The notes beneath the pieces are model-generated. The model was not told the origin of the DNA. It saw only the letters and a list, made by a program, of their open reading frames with translations, and ran no database searches. Below, piece by piece: positions 1 to 8,766 of a DNA stretch of 64,000 bases (position 1 is the first letter of the stretch; every line of letters starts with the position of its first letter). A program made the position numbers and the translations under genes. The DNA comes from CAWCUU01 sp963798855 (GTDB lineage Bacteria; Gemmatimonadota; Gemmatimonadetes; Longimicrobiales; RSA9), in assembly GCA_963798855.1 (NCBI GenBank), contig CAWCUU010000002.1:744001-808000 (forward strand), given 5' to 3'.

Positions 1-784
1 TCTGGTCCGTCAGAACGTCCGGCACGATGCCACGGCTCAAGATCTCCGGCACCACCTCCGCGCAGTTTCCGACCAAGCCGATCGAGACCGCTTCACCGCG
101 CTCCGCAGCGCCCGTGACCCACCCGAGCGCCTCATCCAGGTCCGCCGTCATGCGGTCGCAGTAGTTCGTCGCGACGCGTCGCTCGATCCGCTTCGGATCC
201 ACCTCGACGACGAGGATCGACCCGTCGTTCATCGTCGCCGCGAGCGGCTGCGCCCCCCCCATCCCGCCCATCCCGCCCGTCAGCACCCAGCGTCCCTTGA
301 GGGAGCCGCCGAAATGCTTCCGCGCGACGGCGCCGAACGTCTCGTACGTGCCCTGCAGGATCCCCTGGGTCCCGATGTAGATCCACGAACCCGCCGTCAT
401 CTGCCCGTACATGATCAGCCCCTTCCGCTCCAGCTCGCGGAAGTGCTCCCAGGTCGCCCACCGACCGACCAGGTTCGAGTTCGCGATGAGCACTCTCGGC
501 GCCGCCGGGTGGGTGCGGAAGACGCCCACCGGCTTGCCGGACTGGATGAGCATCGTCTCGTCGTCACCGAGATCGCGCAGCGTCCGCACGATAGCGTCGA
601 ACGCCTCCCAGCTGCGCGCCGCCTTCCCCGTACCGCCGTAGACGATCAGCTCGTCCGGCTTCTCGGCCACCTCCGGATCTAGGTTGTTCATCAGCATCCG
701 CAGCGCCGCCTCCTGCTGCCAGCCACGGCAGGAAATCGCGCTGCCGCGCGGCGCGCGAATCACTCGCCCTTCGACCGTCGCCAT
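1..784 (-). CDS. hutU: Urocanate hydratase, N-terminal part (cut by window edge)
   Basis: Urocanate hydratase converts urocanate to imidazolone propionate in cytoplasmic histidine degradation, using tightly bound NAD+. About 261 N-terminal residues are present and the C-terminal half lies beyond base 1. The start is the ATG at 784-782, preceded by a near-perfect GGAGGTGATCC ribosome site. Family segments visible in order are an N-terminal QEAALRMLMNNLDPEVAE stretch, VYGGTGKAARSWE, a glycine-rich TGGMGGMGGAQP and VEVDPKRIERR, all typical of HutU. It is divergent from lon. No other hut gene lies in the window. Identity is confident; operon membership cannot be judged. Confidence 0.93.
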   Translation of the reverse strand, partial: MATVEGRVIRAPRGSAISCRGWQQEAALRMLMNNLDPEVAEKPDELIVYGGTGKAARSWEAFDAIVRTLRDLGDDETMLIQSGKPVGVFRTHPAAPRVLIANSNLVGRWATWEHFRELERKGLIMYGQMTAGSWIYIGTQGILQGTYETFGAVARKHFGGSLKGRWVLTGGMGGMGGAQPLAATMNDGSILVVEVDPKRIERRVATNYCDRMTADLDEALGWVTGAAERGEAVSIGLVGNCAEVVPEILSRGIVPDVLTDQ

Positions 785-1079
785 GGATCACCTCCGATTC
801 GATCTGGAGTTGAGGATGCGAAGGGAGACGGGCGGAAGGCAAACCCGGAGCCATCGTCCTGCCGATCCGGCAGGAGGTGTGTAGCGAAACGCGGGCGCGC
901 GTCAAACCGGCATAGAAAGTCCTATTTCCAAGACATGTTGAAACAGGGCAAAACACCGTAACCACGCGGATGATCAGGGGTATCCATGGACGTGGCAAGC
1001 AAAATGCCTTTGCCGATGGCGAGCGCGCCCTAGCTGTCGTCGAGGCGCGCGATCGTTCTCCGAATGAAGTAGAGGATCG
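785..1079. other. Divergent hutU-lon intergenic region
   Basis: This stretch of about 295 bases separates two divergent genes and should hold both promoters. It is AT-richer than its surroundings around 900-965. A TTGAAA hexamer at 938-943 points towards lon but has no convincing -10 partner at standard spacing. I see no HrcA CIRCE element and no gene. Confidence 0.3.
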
Positions 1080-3726
1080 ATGGACAAGATGACATTGCCG
1101 GTGCTGCCGCTGCGGGAGACCGTGGTGTTTCCGGGAGTGGCGGTGCCGATCGGGGCGGGCAGGCCCGGCACGCTCGAGGCGATCGAGCGTGCGCTGGAAG
1201 CCGACAATCGGATGTTCGCGGTCTGCCAGCGCGAGAATGTGGACGACGCGACGCCGGAGATGCTGTACGGTCTCGGCGTCATCGTGCGGGTCGTGCAGGC
1301 GCAGCGCGGGCGTGATGCGTTCCAGCTGCTGATCCAGGGTGAGCAGCGGGCGCGGACGCTGGTGTACCGGCGGGCGGGCGAGGCGATGCTGGAGGCGGAG
1401 GTCACGACGGTCGAGGATCTGCCGCCCGCGGGGATGGAGCCGGCCGCGCTGGAGGCGCTGGACCGCGAGCTGCGCGACCGGGCAATGACGTTGGGTCGCA
1501 AGCGGGGCATCCCGGAGGAAGCGCTGACGCAGCTGGTGCGGGGCGTGTCGCAGCCGGGCTCGTTCGCGGACCTCGTCGCGTTCTATCTCGAGATTCCAGC
1601 GGCCGAGAAGCAGGCACTGCTCGAGCTCCTGCCCGTCGATGAGCGGATGCGGCGGGTGCTGGTGGCGATCGAGCGGGATCTGCTACGGCTGGAGGCGCAG
1701 CAGGAGATCCAGCAGAAGGTACAGGAGGAGTTGGGCGACAAGCAGCGCGAGATGGTGCTGCGCGAGCAGATGAAGGCGATCCAGAAGGAGCTCGGCGAGG
1801 ACGAGGAGACCTCGGACATCGAGGAGCTCGCGGAGCGTCTCGACGCTCTCGATCTGTCGGAGCAGGCGCGCCAGGAGGTGGATCGGGAGCTGAACCGGCT
1901 GCGCCGGACGCACCCGCAGTCGGCGGAGTACCAGGTGATCCGGACGTATCTCGATGTGGTCGCGGATCTGCCGTGGAGCGAGCGTACCGAGGACAAGATC
2001 GACCTCGCCGGCGCGGAGCAGATTCTCGATGAGGACCATTACGGGCTCGAGGACGTCAAGGACCGGGTGCTCGAGTTCCTGGCCGTGAGGAAGCTCCAGA
2101 TGGAGCAGGAGGCGCTGCGTGCCGAGGAGGCATCCGACGAGAATGACGATGCCGAGCCCGCCGGAATCCGAGGCTTCGGACGGCGAGCCTCACGCCGGGG
2201 GGCAGGCCGGTGCGGCGCGGGCCGACGCGGCGGAGAGCGACGGCTCCTCCAATGCCGGGGCGATCGACGGCCCTGCCGAGCGGATCGTGTCCGAGAACGA
2301 GAGGAAGGCGAAGGCCCGTGCGGTAGGCCGCGGACCGATCCTGCTATTCGTCGGACCGCCCGGCGTGGGGAAGACATCGATCGCGCAATCGATCGCGCGG
2401 GCGCTGGGCCGCAAATACGTGCGCATCGCCCTCGGCGGCGCGCGCGACGAGGCGGACATTCGGGGGCACCGTCGCACGTACGTCGGCGCGATGCCCGGTC
2501 GCATCATGCAGGGGCTGAAGCAGGCCGGCACGAAGAACCCGGTGTTCCTGCTGGATGAGGTGGACAAGCTGGGGGTGAGCCTGCAGGGTGATCCGTCGGC
2601 AGCGCTGCTCGAGGTGCTGGACCCGGCGCAGAACCACTCGTTCACGGACCACTATCTGGGCGTGCCGTTCGACCTGTCGGAGGTGCTGTTCATCGCGACG
2701 GCGAACTACCGGGACCGCATCCCGGCTCCGCTGCTGGACCGCATGGAGATGGTCGAGTTCGCCGGATATACGGAGCACGAGAAGCTCGAGATCGCGAAGC
2801 GCTATCTGCTGCCGCGGCAGGAGCGAGACAATGGTCTCAGGGCGGAGCAGATCACGGTGGAGCAGCCGGCGATCCAGCGGGTGATCAGCGAGTACACCCG
2901 GGAGGCGGGAGTCCGGCAGCTGGAGCGCGAGCTCGGCAAGCTGGCGCGCAAGGTCGCACGCCGGATCGCCGCCGGCGAAGCGGACCACGTGACGGTGGCC
3001 GCCGACGACGTGCAGCCGCTGCTCGGACGTGCCCGGGTCCATCCGGAGCAGAAGGCGGTGGAGGACACGGTGGGCGTCGCAACGGGGATGTACTACACGC
3101 CGATGGGCGGCGACATCATGTTCGTCGAGGCGAGCGTGTACCCTGGCAAGGACGCCCTGGTCCTGACCGGCCAGCTGGGCGACGTGATGAAGGAGTCGGC
3201 CCGCGCGGCGCTGACCTACGCGCGCACGCACCACGACCGCCTCGGCATTCCGCAGGACAACCTGAAGGATGTGGAGATCCACGTGCACGTGCCGGCAGGT
3301 GCGGTGCCGAAGGACGGCCCATCCGCGGGCATCACGATGGCGACGGCGCTGGTGTCCGCCCTCTCGGGTCGGCCGGCGCGTCATGATGTAGCCATGACGG
3401 GTGAGATCACGTTGACGGGAAGGGTCCTCCCGATCGGGGGAGTGAAGGAGAAGATCCTCGGCGCGCATCGCGCGGGTGTGAGCGAGGTCGTGCTGCCGGC
3501 CGAGAACGAGGCGGATCTCGAGGATCTGCCGGCGGAGGTCCGGGATCAGCTCACCGTGCACCCGGTCTCGGAGCTGGGTGAGGCGCTGGCGATTGCATTG
3601 CGTGGCGCGTCCTTGCGCGAGGGAGCGCTCGTCTTCGGCGAGTCTCCGGCGAAGGCCGGAATCGGCAACGACCTGCTGCTGCCGCGGCTGAAGCCCGGGG
3701 AGCACGGGCCGAGACAGCATCACTGA
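1080..3726 (+). CDS. lon: Lon protease, interrupted by a one-base frame change near 2157-2165
   Basis: Lon is the ATP-dependent cytoplasmic serine protease that degrades misfolded and regulatory proteins. Frame one (from the ATG at 1080) gives the substrate-binding N domain, starting MDKMTLPVLPLRETVVFPG, through the helical segment ending near LAVRKLQ. The AAA+ and protease parts are one frame later: Walker A GPPGVGKTS, Walker B VFLLDEVDKL, catalytic Ser in DGPSAGI and Lys in GGVKEKILGAHRAG. The frames meet inside an acidic, Ser/Ala-rich linker of roughly 75 residues that ordinary Lon lacks between the N domain and Walker A. Both halves are perfectly preserved, so an extra base in the sequence is more likely than decay. 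An ATG at 2143 behind GAGGAGG could in principle start a separate C-terminal half. Confidence 0.88.
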
Positions 3727-3737
3727 TCCATGTCGGC

Positions 3738-4859
3738 ATGAGCGCCGGGCGAATTGCCCTTGCTGCGTGCCTCGTGGCGTGCGCGGCCGGCGGCAGCGCG
3801 GCCCCCGACGACGCTCCCGGCCGGCTGGTCCGCGTCGCGAGCGGACTCGACGGACCTCTGCTGGTCACCGCGCCCGCCGGTGACTCGCGTGTCTTCATCG
3901 TGGAGCAGCCCGGCCGCATCCGCGTGTTGCGCGACGACTCGCTGCTGCCCGCCCCCTTCCTCGACATCACGGCGAAGGTCGGCAGCGGCGGCGAGCGCGG
4001 GCTGCTCGGCCTCGCCTTCCATCCCGATTACGCTTCGAACGGCCTCTTCTTCGTCGACTACACCGATCGAGATGGCGACACCAGGGTTGAGCGATACCAC
4101 GCCGAGCCATCCGGCGACGTCGCCGATCCCGCCTCCGCGCACCTCATCCTGTCCGTCCCGCAGCCGTACGCGAACCACAACGGCGGCCTCGTCGTCTTCG
4201 GTCCGGACGGAAAGCTCTACGTCGGACTCGGCGACGGCGGCTCCGGCGGCGACCCACAGCGAAACGGACAGAACCCTCACACGCTGCTCGGCTCGATCCT
4301 GCGGCTGGACGTGGACGGCGGCGACCCCTACGCGATCCCGCCGGACAATCCCTTCGCGGACGGGCAGGGTGGCCGGCCGGAGATCTGGGCGTACGGGCTG
4401 CGTAACCCCTGGCGATTCTCCTTCGACCGGCCATCCGGGCTGATCTATGTGGCGGACGTCGGCCAGAACGCCTGGGAGGAGATCGACGTCGCGCCCGCGG
4501 ACCGAGGCGGTCTCGACTACGGATGGAATATCATGGAGGGGACGCACTGCTATGGCGCATCGACCTGCGACCGCTCCGGGCTGGTGCTGCCCGTGCTCGA
4601 GTACGGTCACGATGAGGGCTGCTCGATAACCGGCGGTCACGTCTACCGCGGCAGCAATGTCCCCGATCTGGTCGGCTGGTACGTATATGCCGACTACTGC
4701 AGCGGCTGGATCCGCGCCCTGCGCTACGCCGATGGAGCCGTGCAGGAGCGTCGCCCGCTCGACACCGGGATCGGGCCGGTCAGCTCGTTCGGCGTGGACG
4801 CCCGCGGCGAGCTCTACGTGACGAGCGGCAACGGCAGCGTCTATCGGTTCGCTCCCTGA
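3738..4859 (+). CDS. Secreted PQQ-dependent aldose/sorbosone-type sugar dehydrogenase
   Basis: The 373-residue product begins with a signal peptide (about residues 1-22, ending GGSAA) and continues as a six-bladed beta-propeller of the GSDH/YliI/HHIP-like family, which oxidises aldose sugars in the periplasm with PQQ. Family signatures visible include GERGLLGLAFHPDY, NHNGGLVVFGPDGKLYVGLGDGGSGGDP with the usual catalytic-region His/Asn, and a RNPWRFSFDR segment. A cysteine-bearing C-terminal blade (HCYGASTC, EGCSITGG, DYCSGW) suggests extra disulphides. It begins 11 bases after lon but is probably functionally unrelated. Which sugar it uses, and whether PQQ is made in this cell, cannot be seen. 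Confidence 0.85.
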   Translation: MSAGRIALAACLVACAAGGSAAPDDAPGRLVRVASGLDGPLLVTAPAGDSRVFIVEQPGRIRVLRDDSLLPAPFLDITAKVGSGGERGLLGLAFHPDYASNGLFFVDYTDRDGDTRVERYHAEPSGDVADPASAHLILSVPQPYANHNGGLVVFGPDGKLYVGLGDGGSGGDPQRNGQNPHTLLGSILRLDVDGGDPYAIPPDNPFADGQGGRPEIWAYGLRNPWRFSFDRPSGLIYVADVGQNAWEEIDVAPADRGGLDYGWNIMEGTHCYGASTCDRSGLVLPVLEYGHDEGCSITGGHVYRGSNVPDLVGWYVYADYCSGWIRALRYADGAVQERRPLDTGIGPVSSFGVDARGELYVTSGNGSVYRFAP

Positions 4860-4861
4860 GC

Positions 4862-4978
4862 CCCCGGCCCGCAGGCCGCGCCCGCCACGAAGTGGCCGCG
4901 CCCCGACCCGAAGGGTCGCCCCCGGCCCGCAGGGCCGCGCCCGGCACGAAGTCGCCGCGCCCCGGCACGCAGTCCGCC
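4862..4978. repeat. Two imperfect tandem copies of a 58-bp GC-rich unit
   Basis: Two consecutive units start at 4862 and 4920, each beginning CCCCGGCCCGCAGG and continuing through a CACGAAGT core, with only scattered substitutions. They fill the space between the sugar dehydrogenase stop and the thiC leader. No coding potential is evident. The origin is probably slippage; a role as a transcript end is possible but unproven. Confidence 0.7.
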
Positions 4979-5054
4979 GGCGCCCCGCAGGCGCCCGCGG
5001 CGTCCCCCCAGAGCCTTTGACTGCCCCACGCGACACCGCTATCCTGAAACCGAC

Positions 5055-5140
5055 CGCCAGGGGTACCGCGCAACGCCGCGCGGTTGAGAGAGTCCCTTGG
5101 AACCTGACCCGGTTCACACCGGCGGAGGGAGGCGGCGTCG
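5055..5140 (+). ncRNA. TPP (THI-box) riboswitch
   Basis: The leader shows the conserved thiamine pyrophosphate aptamer elements in order: AGGGGTACC near 5058, TTGAGAGAGTCCC near 5084 (the CUGAGA-type pyrimidine-binding bulge), GAACCTGACCCGG near 5100 and CACCGGCGGAGGGA near 5117 (the pyrophosphate-binding arm). It lies about 110 bases before the thiC start, where these riboswitches normally sit. Binding TPP would lower thiC expression, presumably by masking the GAGAGGAG ribosome site at 5235-5242 or by termination. I did not find a clear terminator, so the mechanism is open. Confidence 0.93.
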
Positions 5141-5248
5141 AGCCCAGGGAGCCTGCGACATCGGCTCCGCACGAGCGCCGTCCGCCGGGACGGCGTTTTG
5201 CGTCTGGCGTCCCCGCCGCCCCGTATCACCGTCCGAGAGGAGTCGATC

Positions 5249-7060
5249 ATGCCGAAGTCGTCCCACACGGTATCGCGACACGACAATGTCACGACGCTGC
5301 CGATCCGTTCCTCCAACGGCAATGGCGCTTCCGGCGACTACGGCGAGGCCTTCCCCTCGTCGTGGCGTGTGTACGCGGAGGGGTCGCACGGGATCCGTGT
5401 GCCGGCGCGGGAGATCCGGCTTTCGGGCGGAGAGCCTCCGCTCCACGTCTACGACACCTCGGGGCCGCGGGGTGTCGACGTGCGGCTCGGCCTGCCTCCG
5501 CTGCGCAGGCCCTGGATCGAGCGGCGCGGCGACGTCGAGGTGATCCAGGCGGGCGCGGGAGCAGGCGCGGGCGCGGGGGAAAGGCGGAACGGCGACGATC
5601 CCCCGCCCTCGCGCACGCCCACCCGCGGGCGCAGCCGGCCCGCAGAGATGCCCGAGACACTGCTCCGACCCGCGCTCCGCGGGGCCGGCGGCCCCGTCAC
5701 TCAGCTCCACTACGCGCGGCGCGACGAGGTAACGCCGGAAATGGAGTTCGTCGCGATCCGTGAAGGGCTCGACCCGGAGTTCGTGCGCGCGGAGGTCGCG
5801 CGCGGCCGCGCGATCATCCCCTGCAACATCAACCACCCCGAGATCGAGCCGATGGCAATCGGTCGCAACTTCAAGGTCAAGATCAACGCGAACATCGGCA
5901 ACTCGGCGGTGACCTCCTCGATCGAGGAGGAGGTCGAGAAGCTGCGCTGGGCGACGCTCTGGGGTGCGGACACGGTGATGGACCTGTCGACGGGGAAGAA
6001 CATTCACGAGACCCGACAGTGGATCCTGCGCAACTCACCCGTACCGATCGGGACGGTGCCGATCTACCAGGCGCTCGAGAAGGTGGGCGGCGTGCCCGAG
6101 GACCTCACATGGGAGATCTACCGGGACACGCTCATCGAGCAGGCCGAGCAGGGCGTGGACTACTTCACCGTCCATGCCGGAGTGCTGCTCCGCTACATCC
6201 CGCTGACCGCCGACCGTGTCACCGGCATCGTCAGCCGCGGCGGCTCGATCCTCGCCAAGTGGTGCCTGGCGCATCACCAGGAGAACTTCACCTACACGCA
6301 TTTCCGTGAGATCTGCGAGATCATGGCCGCGTACAATGTCGCGTTTTCGCTCGGCGACGGGCTGCGCCCCGGCTCCATCGCGGACGCCAACGACGAGGCG
6401 CAGTTCGCCGAGCTGAAGACGCAGGGCGAGCTCACGAAGATCGCGTGGGAGCACGACGTCCAGGTCATGAACGAGGGACCGGGTCACATCCCGATGCACA
6501 TGATCCGCGAAAACATGGAGAAACAGCTCGAGTGGTGCGACGAGGCGCCGTTCTACACGCTCGGCCCGCTCACAACCGACATCGCGCCCGGCTACGACCA
6601 CATCACCAGCGCGATCGGCGCTGCGCAGATCGGCTGGTACGGCACCGCAATGCTGTGCTACGTCACGCCGAAGGAGCACCTCGGGCTGCCCGACCGGGAC
6701 GACGTCAAGGCCGGCGTCATCGCCTACCGCATCGCCGCGCACGCCGCAGACCTCGCCAAGGGCCATCCGCGGGCGAAGGAGTGGGACGACGCGCTGAGCA
6801 AGGCCCGTTTCGAGTTCCGCTGGGAAGACCAGTTCAACCTCTCGCTCGACCCAGTCACCGCGCGGGCGTTCCACGACGAGACGCTGCCGGCGGAGGGGGC
6901 GAAGGTGGCGCACTTCTGCTCAATGTGCGGGCCTCGCTTCTGTTCTATGAGGATTTCTCAGGACATCCGCGAAGAGGCGAAGGCGGGAATGGCGCAGAAG
7001 GCCGCGGAGTTCCGTGAGTCGGGCGGCGAGATCTACGTACCAGAAGTTCCGGATTCGTGA
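5249..7060 (+). CDS. thiC: Phosphomethylpyrimidine synthase ThiC
   Basis: ThiC is the radical-SAM enzyme that rearranges aminoimidazole ribotide to hydroxymethylpyrimidine phosphate, the pyrimidine half of thiamine. I place the start at 5249 (MPKSSHTVS), 6 bases after GAGAGGAG; an upstream in-frame ATG at 5198 has no such site and lies between riboswitch and ribosome site. The product is 603 residues, normal for the family. Visible landmarks are GADTVMDLSTGKNIHETR, VDYFTVHAGVLLRYIPL, NEGPGHIPMHMI, TTDIAPGYDHI and the C-terminal [4Fe-4S] motif CSMCGPRFCSM. A variable Pro/Gly/Arg-rich insert occurs near residues 105-150. Its last 150 bases recur at the far end of the neighbouring island, so its 3' end serves as an integration site. 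Confidence 0.97.
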   Translation: MPKSSHTVSRHDNVTTLPIRSSNGNGASGDYGEAFPSSWRVYAEGSHGIRVPAREIRLSGGEPPLHVYDTSGPRGVDVRLGLPPLRRPWIERRGDVEVIQAGAGAGAGAGERRNGDDPPPSRTPTRGRSRPAEMPETLLRPALRGAGGPVTQLHYARRDEVTPEMEFVAIREGLDPEFVRAEVARGRAIIPCNINHPEIEPMAIGRNFKVKINANIGNSAVTSSIEEEVEKLRWATLWGADTVMDLSTGKNIHETRQWILRNSPVPIGTVPIYQALEKVGGVPEDLTWEIYRDTLIEQAEQGVDYFTVHAGVLLRYIPLTADRVTGIVSRGGSILAKWCLAHHQENFTYTHFREICEIMAAYNVAFSLGDGLRPGSIADANDEAQFAELKTQGELTKIAWEHDVQVMNEGPGHIPMHMIRENMEKQLEWCDEAPFYTLGPLTTDIAPGYDHITSAIGAAQIGWYGTAMLCYVTPKEHLGLPDRDDVKAGVIAYRIAAHAADLAKGHPRAKEWDDALSKARFEFRWEDQFNLSLDPVTARAFHDETLPAEGAKVAHFCSMCGPRFCSMRISQDIREEAKAGMAQKAAEFRESGGEIYVPEVPDS

Positions 7061-7077
7061 CCACACGACCACCGCCT

Positions 7078-7100
7078 GGTGCCACTTTGTAAGTGGCACC
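7078..7100. repeat. Perfect 10-bp hairpin after thiC (GGTGCCACTT repeat)
   Basis: GGTGCCACTT, a TGT loop and AAGTGGCACC form a perfect stem-loop 17 bases after the thiC stop. No T-run follows on either strand, so it is not a classical intrinsic terminator, although it may protect the transcript end. The same GGTGCCAC core recurs three times at 21513-21553, beside the second thiC 3' end, and once near 62430, so it looks like a small intergenic repeat family. Confidence 0.65.
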
Positions 7101-7167
7101 AAGGCAGGTGGCGGTCTCCGTCTCCTCACCGGCCGCTACGCTCAGGAGCAGGAGGAGGATCTGACGG

Positions 7168-7272
7168 CTCCCCTCCCCCCTCCCTGCTCATCATCTTCAT
7201 CCTCCTCATCATCTTCCTCCTCCTCCTCCCCCTCCTCCTCATCATCACATTTTCCTCCCCCTTTTCCTCACC
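7168..7272. repeat. Pyrimidine-only low-complexity tract (TCC/ATC microsatellite)
   Basis: About 100 bases consist almost entirely of C and T with interspersed ATC and TCC triplets, within the 450-base space between thiC and the mobile mystery A gene. On the plus strand one frame reads as a Leu/Ile-rich run, but that follows from the composition and is not evidence for a membrane peptide. Such tracts can adopt triplex-like structures. Here it marks the left edge of the island. Confidence 0.75.
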
Positions 7273-7367
7273 TCGCAGACGGAGGGAACAGGGTCAAGAC
7301 CAAGACCAGAGAACCGGCCTCGGGACCAAGGACCCAGAGAGGAATGCGATGAACTCTGTGGGACAGA

Positions 7368-7403
7368 TATAGCTTGCGGGCAGCGGCGGTGCGCGCAAGC
7401 TAT
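7368..7403. promoter_or_regulatory. Distal inverted repeat, probable operator of the mystery A/B operon
   Basis: TATAGCTTGCG at 7368-7378 is mirrored by CGCAAGCTAT at 7394-7403 with a 15-base spacer. The same half-sites recur in the proximal palindrome 64 bases downstream. Families with a small XRE protein followed by a Fic protein usually autoregulate, so this is most simply a second binding site for the HTH protein encoded at 7510. Confidence 0.7.
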
Positions 7404-7439
7404 GACTTGCTTCAAGTCGGCACACAGTAAAGGTTGAGC

Positions 7440-7503
7440 TTGTCAATCGCGACCGACGGTGCTATCTATAGCTTGCTAACTGGCACTACCCACGCAAGGT
7501 ATA
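7440..7503 (+). promoter_or_regulatory. Promoter with overlapping operator for the mystery A/B operon
   Basis: A sigma70-like promoter is visible: TTGTCA at 7440-7445, 17 bases, then TATCTA at 7463-7468. An inverted repeat overlaps the -10 and the transcription start: TATAGCTTGC at 7467-7476 and GCAAGGTATA at 7494-7503. The second arm ends 6 bases before the ATG at 7510, so repressor bound here would block initiation. This arrangement supports negative autoregulation by the HTH protein. Confidence 0.7.
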
Positions 7504-7509
7504 GCTTTC

Positions 7510-7983
7510 ATGGGCAAGCAATCTCGGCGCGTCCGGCAGTTGGGTCGGGAGCAACTCGACAGGCGGCTCAACGAGGCGCGCCAGATAGCCCCAGCTCTAC
7601 AAGCGCCCCCGAAGGGCTGGATCGCGGCTATCAGAACCGCGCTCGGAATGACCCAAGCGGATCTGGCGGAGCGCATGGAGGTGAGCCGGCAGGCAGTCAG
7701 CCAACTCGAGCACCGGGAGGCCGACGGATCGATCACGCTCAATGCTTTGCAGGAAGCGGCCGAGGCCCTCGGAGGACGGGTCGCATACGTCGTCATACCC
7801 GACAGCCCGGTGTCGCAGACCTTGGAGGAACGCGCATACAGAATCGCGCGGCAAATGGTGACGTCGGTTCGCCACACCATGCGCCTGGAGGATCAGGAGA
7901 CCGACTCTGACGTGGATGAACGAATCCGGGAGATCGCTGAGGATCTACTCGCATCACCCCGGCGCCTGTGGTCGTACCCCTGA
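7510..7983 (+). CDS. Mobile mystery protein A (XRE-type HTH regulator)
   Basis: The 157-residue protein carries an XRE/Cro helix-turn-helix near residues 38-85 (IRTALGMTQADLAERMEVSR, then QLEHREADGSITLNALQEAAEALGG), the hallmark of the mobile mystery protein A family (TIGR02612). These are always paired with a Fic-domain partner on mobile elements, and the stop here overlaps the partner's ATG (TGATG). By analogy with HTH-Fic pairs it should repress the operon through the palindromes at 7368-7503 and may neutralise the Fic protein, but that is inference. The C-terminal part after residue 110 is acidic and helical. The family assignment is confident, the antitoxin role less so. Confidence 0.88.
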   Translation: MGKQSRRVRQLGREQLDRRLNEARQIAPALQAPPKGWIAAIRTALGMTQADLAERMEVSRQAVSQLEHREADGSITLNALQEAAEALGGRVAYVVIPDSPVSQTLEERAYRIARQMVTSVRHTMRLEDQETDSDVDERIREIAEDLLASPRRLWSYP

Positions 7984-8579
7984 TGCAGAGTAGGACGCCA
8001 ACCGGGGCCACCCCGCTCGATCCAGATGAAGCGGAGGGCCTCCTACACGCTCACGTGGCGACCCGCGCGGAACTGGACGAGTTGGAGGAGGCGAACATTC
8101 AGATCGGCCTGGAGTGGGCGATACGCCGGGCTATCACTGGCGGGCGCCGGATCGACGTGCTCTCTGAAGAGTTCCTGTACGCATTACATGAGCGGATGTT
8201 CGGCGAGGTCTGGAGCTGGGCCGGAGAGGTGAGGCGATCGGAGAAGAACATCGGCGTCGAAAGGTACAGGATTCGAGTCGAGGTCAAAAACCTGATCGAT
8301 GACGCCCGCGTGTGGCGGGAGCGGCAGGTGTACAGCCCTGATGAAATCGCCGTGCGATTTCACCACCGACTTGTGGCTATCCACCCGTTCCCAAACGGGA
8401 ATGGTCGGCACGCGAGACTGATGGCGGATCTCCTAGCGCTGCAGGCGGGCCGGCCCGCGTTTACGTGGGGCGGTGGTCGGCTCACGACCACGTCAGAGCT
8501 GCGTACCACCTACATTGCCGCTCTCCGCAACGCTGACGGGGGCGATCTAGCGCCCCTGCTGGAGTTCGCCCGCTCATAA
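7983..8579 (+). CDS. Mobile mystery protein B (Fic-domain AMP-transferase-like)
   Basis: The 198-residue Fic protein has the full catalytic motif HPFPNGNGRHAR (around residue 130) with the catalytic His, and the upstream flap region MFGEVWSWAGEVRRSEKNIGV. Fic enzymes transfer AMP or another nucleotide moiety to hydroxyl groups of target proteins. This family (TIGR02613) is known only from mobile elements and its target is unknown. I choose the ATG at 7983, which overlaps the upstream stop by one base. The complete motif suggests an active enzyme. It may act as a toxin or as an element-maintenance factor beside the large ATPase gene that follows. Confidence 0.88.
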   Translation: MQSRTPTGATPLDPDEAEGLLHAHVATRAELDELEEANIQIGLEWAIRRAITGGRRIDVLSEEFLYALHERMFGEVWSWAGEVRRSEKNIGVERYRIRVEVKNLIDDARVWRERQVYSPDEIAVRFHHRLVAIHPFPNGNGRHARLMADLLALQAGRPAFTWGGGRLTTTSELRTTYIAALRNADGGDLAPLLEFARS

Positions 8580-8766
8580 CTCGGGCGAAGCGGCCGCGAA
8601 CCTCCGCCGGTGACCCAGGCAGCGTAGAGCTGCCGCCGCGGCAACGACTCGATCCGGGCCTGGTTTCCCTGACGCGGTCTGCCCATCTGGGCCGCGCTCC
8701 TTCACTCGCGGCCGCCGGCACGCTTGACGAGGGCGCGCGGTTGCGTAGTCATCCCTATATTTCGCA
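8580..8766. other. Spacer between the Fic gene and the large ATPase gene
   Basis: About 190 GC-rich bases without a convincing gene. A CTATATTT stretch at 8754-8761 could be a -10 region for the ATPase gene, but no -35 sits at proper spacing. I see no clear terminator for the Fic operon. Confidence 0.3.

Noticed and set aside
2119..3726. Programmed ribosomal frameshift in lon
   Set aside because: The junction lacks a slippery heptamer and downstream structure that I can recognise; Lon is not known to use frameshifting, and similar one-base breaks occur in several unrelated genes here.
7078..7100. Intrinsic terminator of thiC
   Set aside because: The stem is perfect but no T-run follows, and the core is part of a repeat family.
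7079..7372. Small Leu/Ile-rich membrane peptide in the CT-rich tract
   Set aside because: The hydrophobic run is dictated by the CTC/ATC microsatellite and there is no ribosome site.
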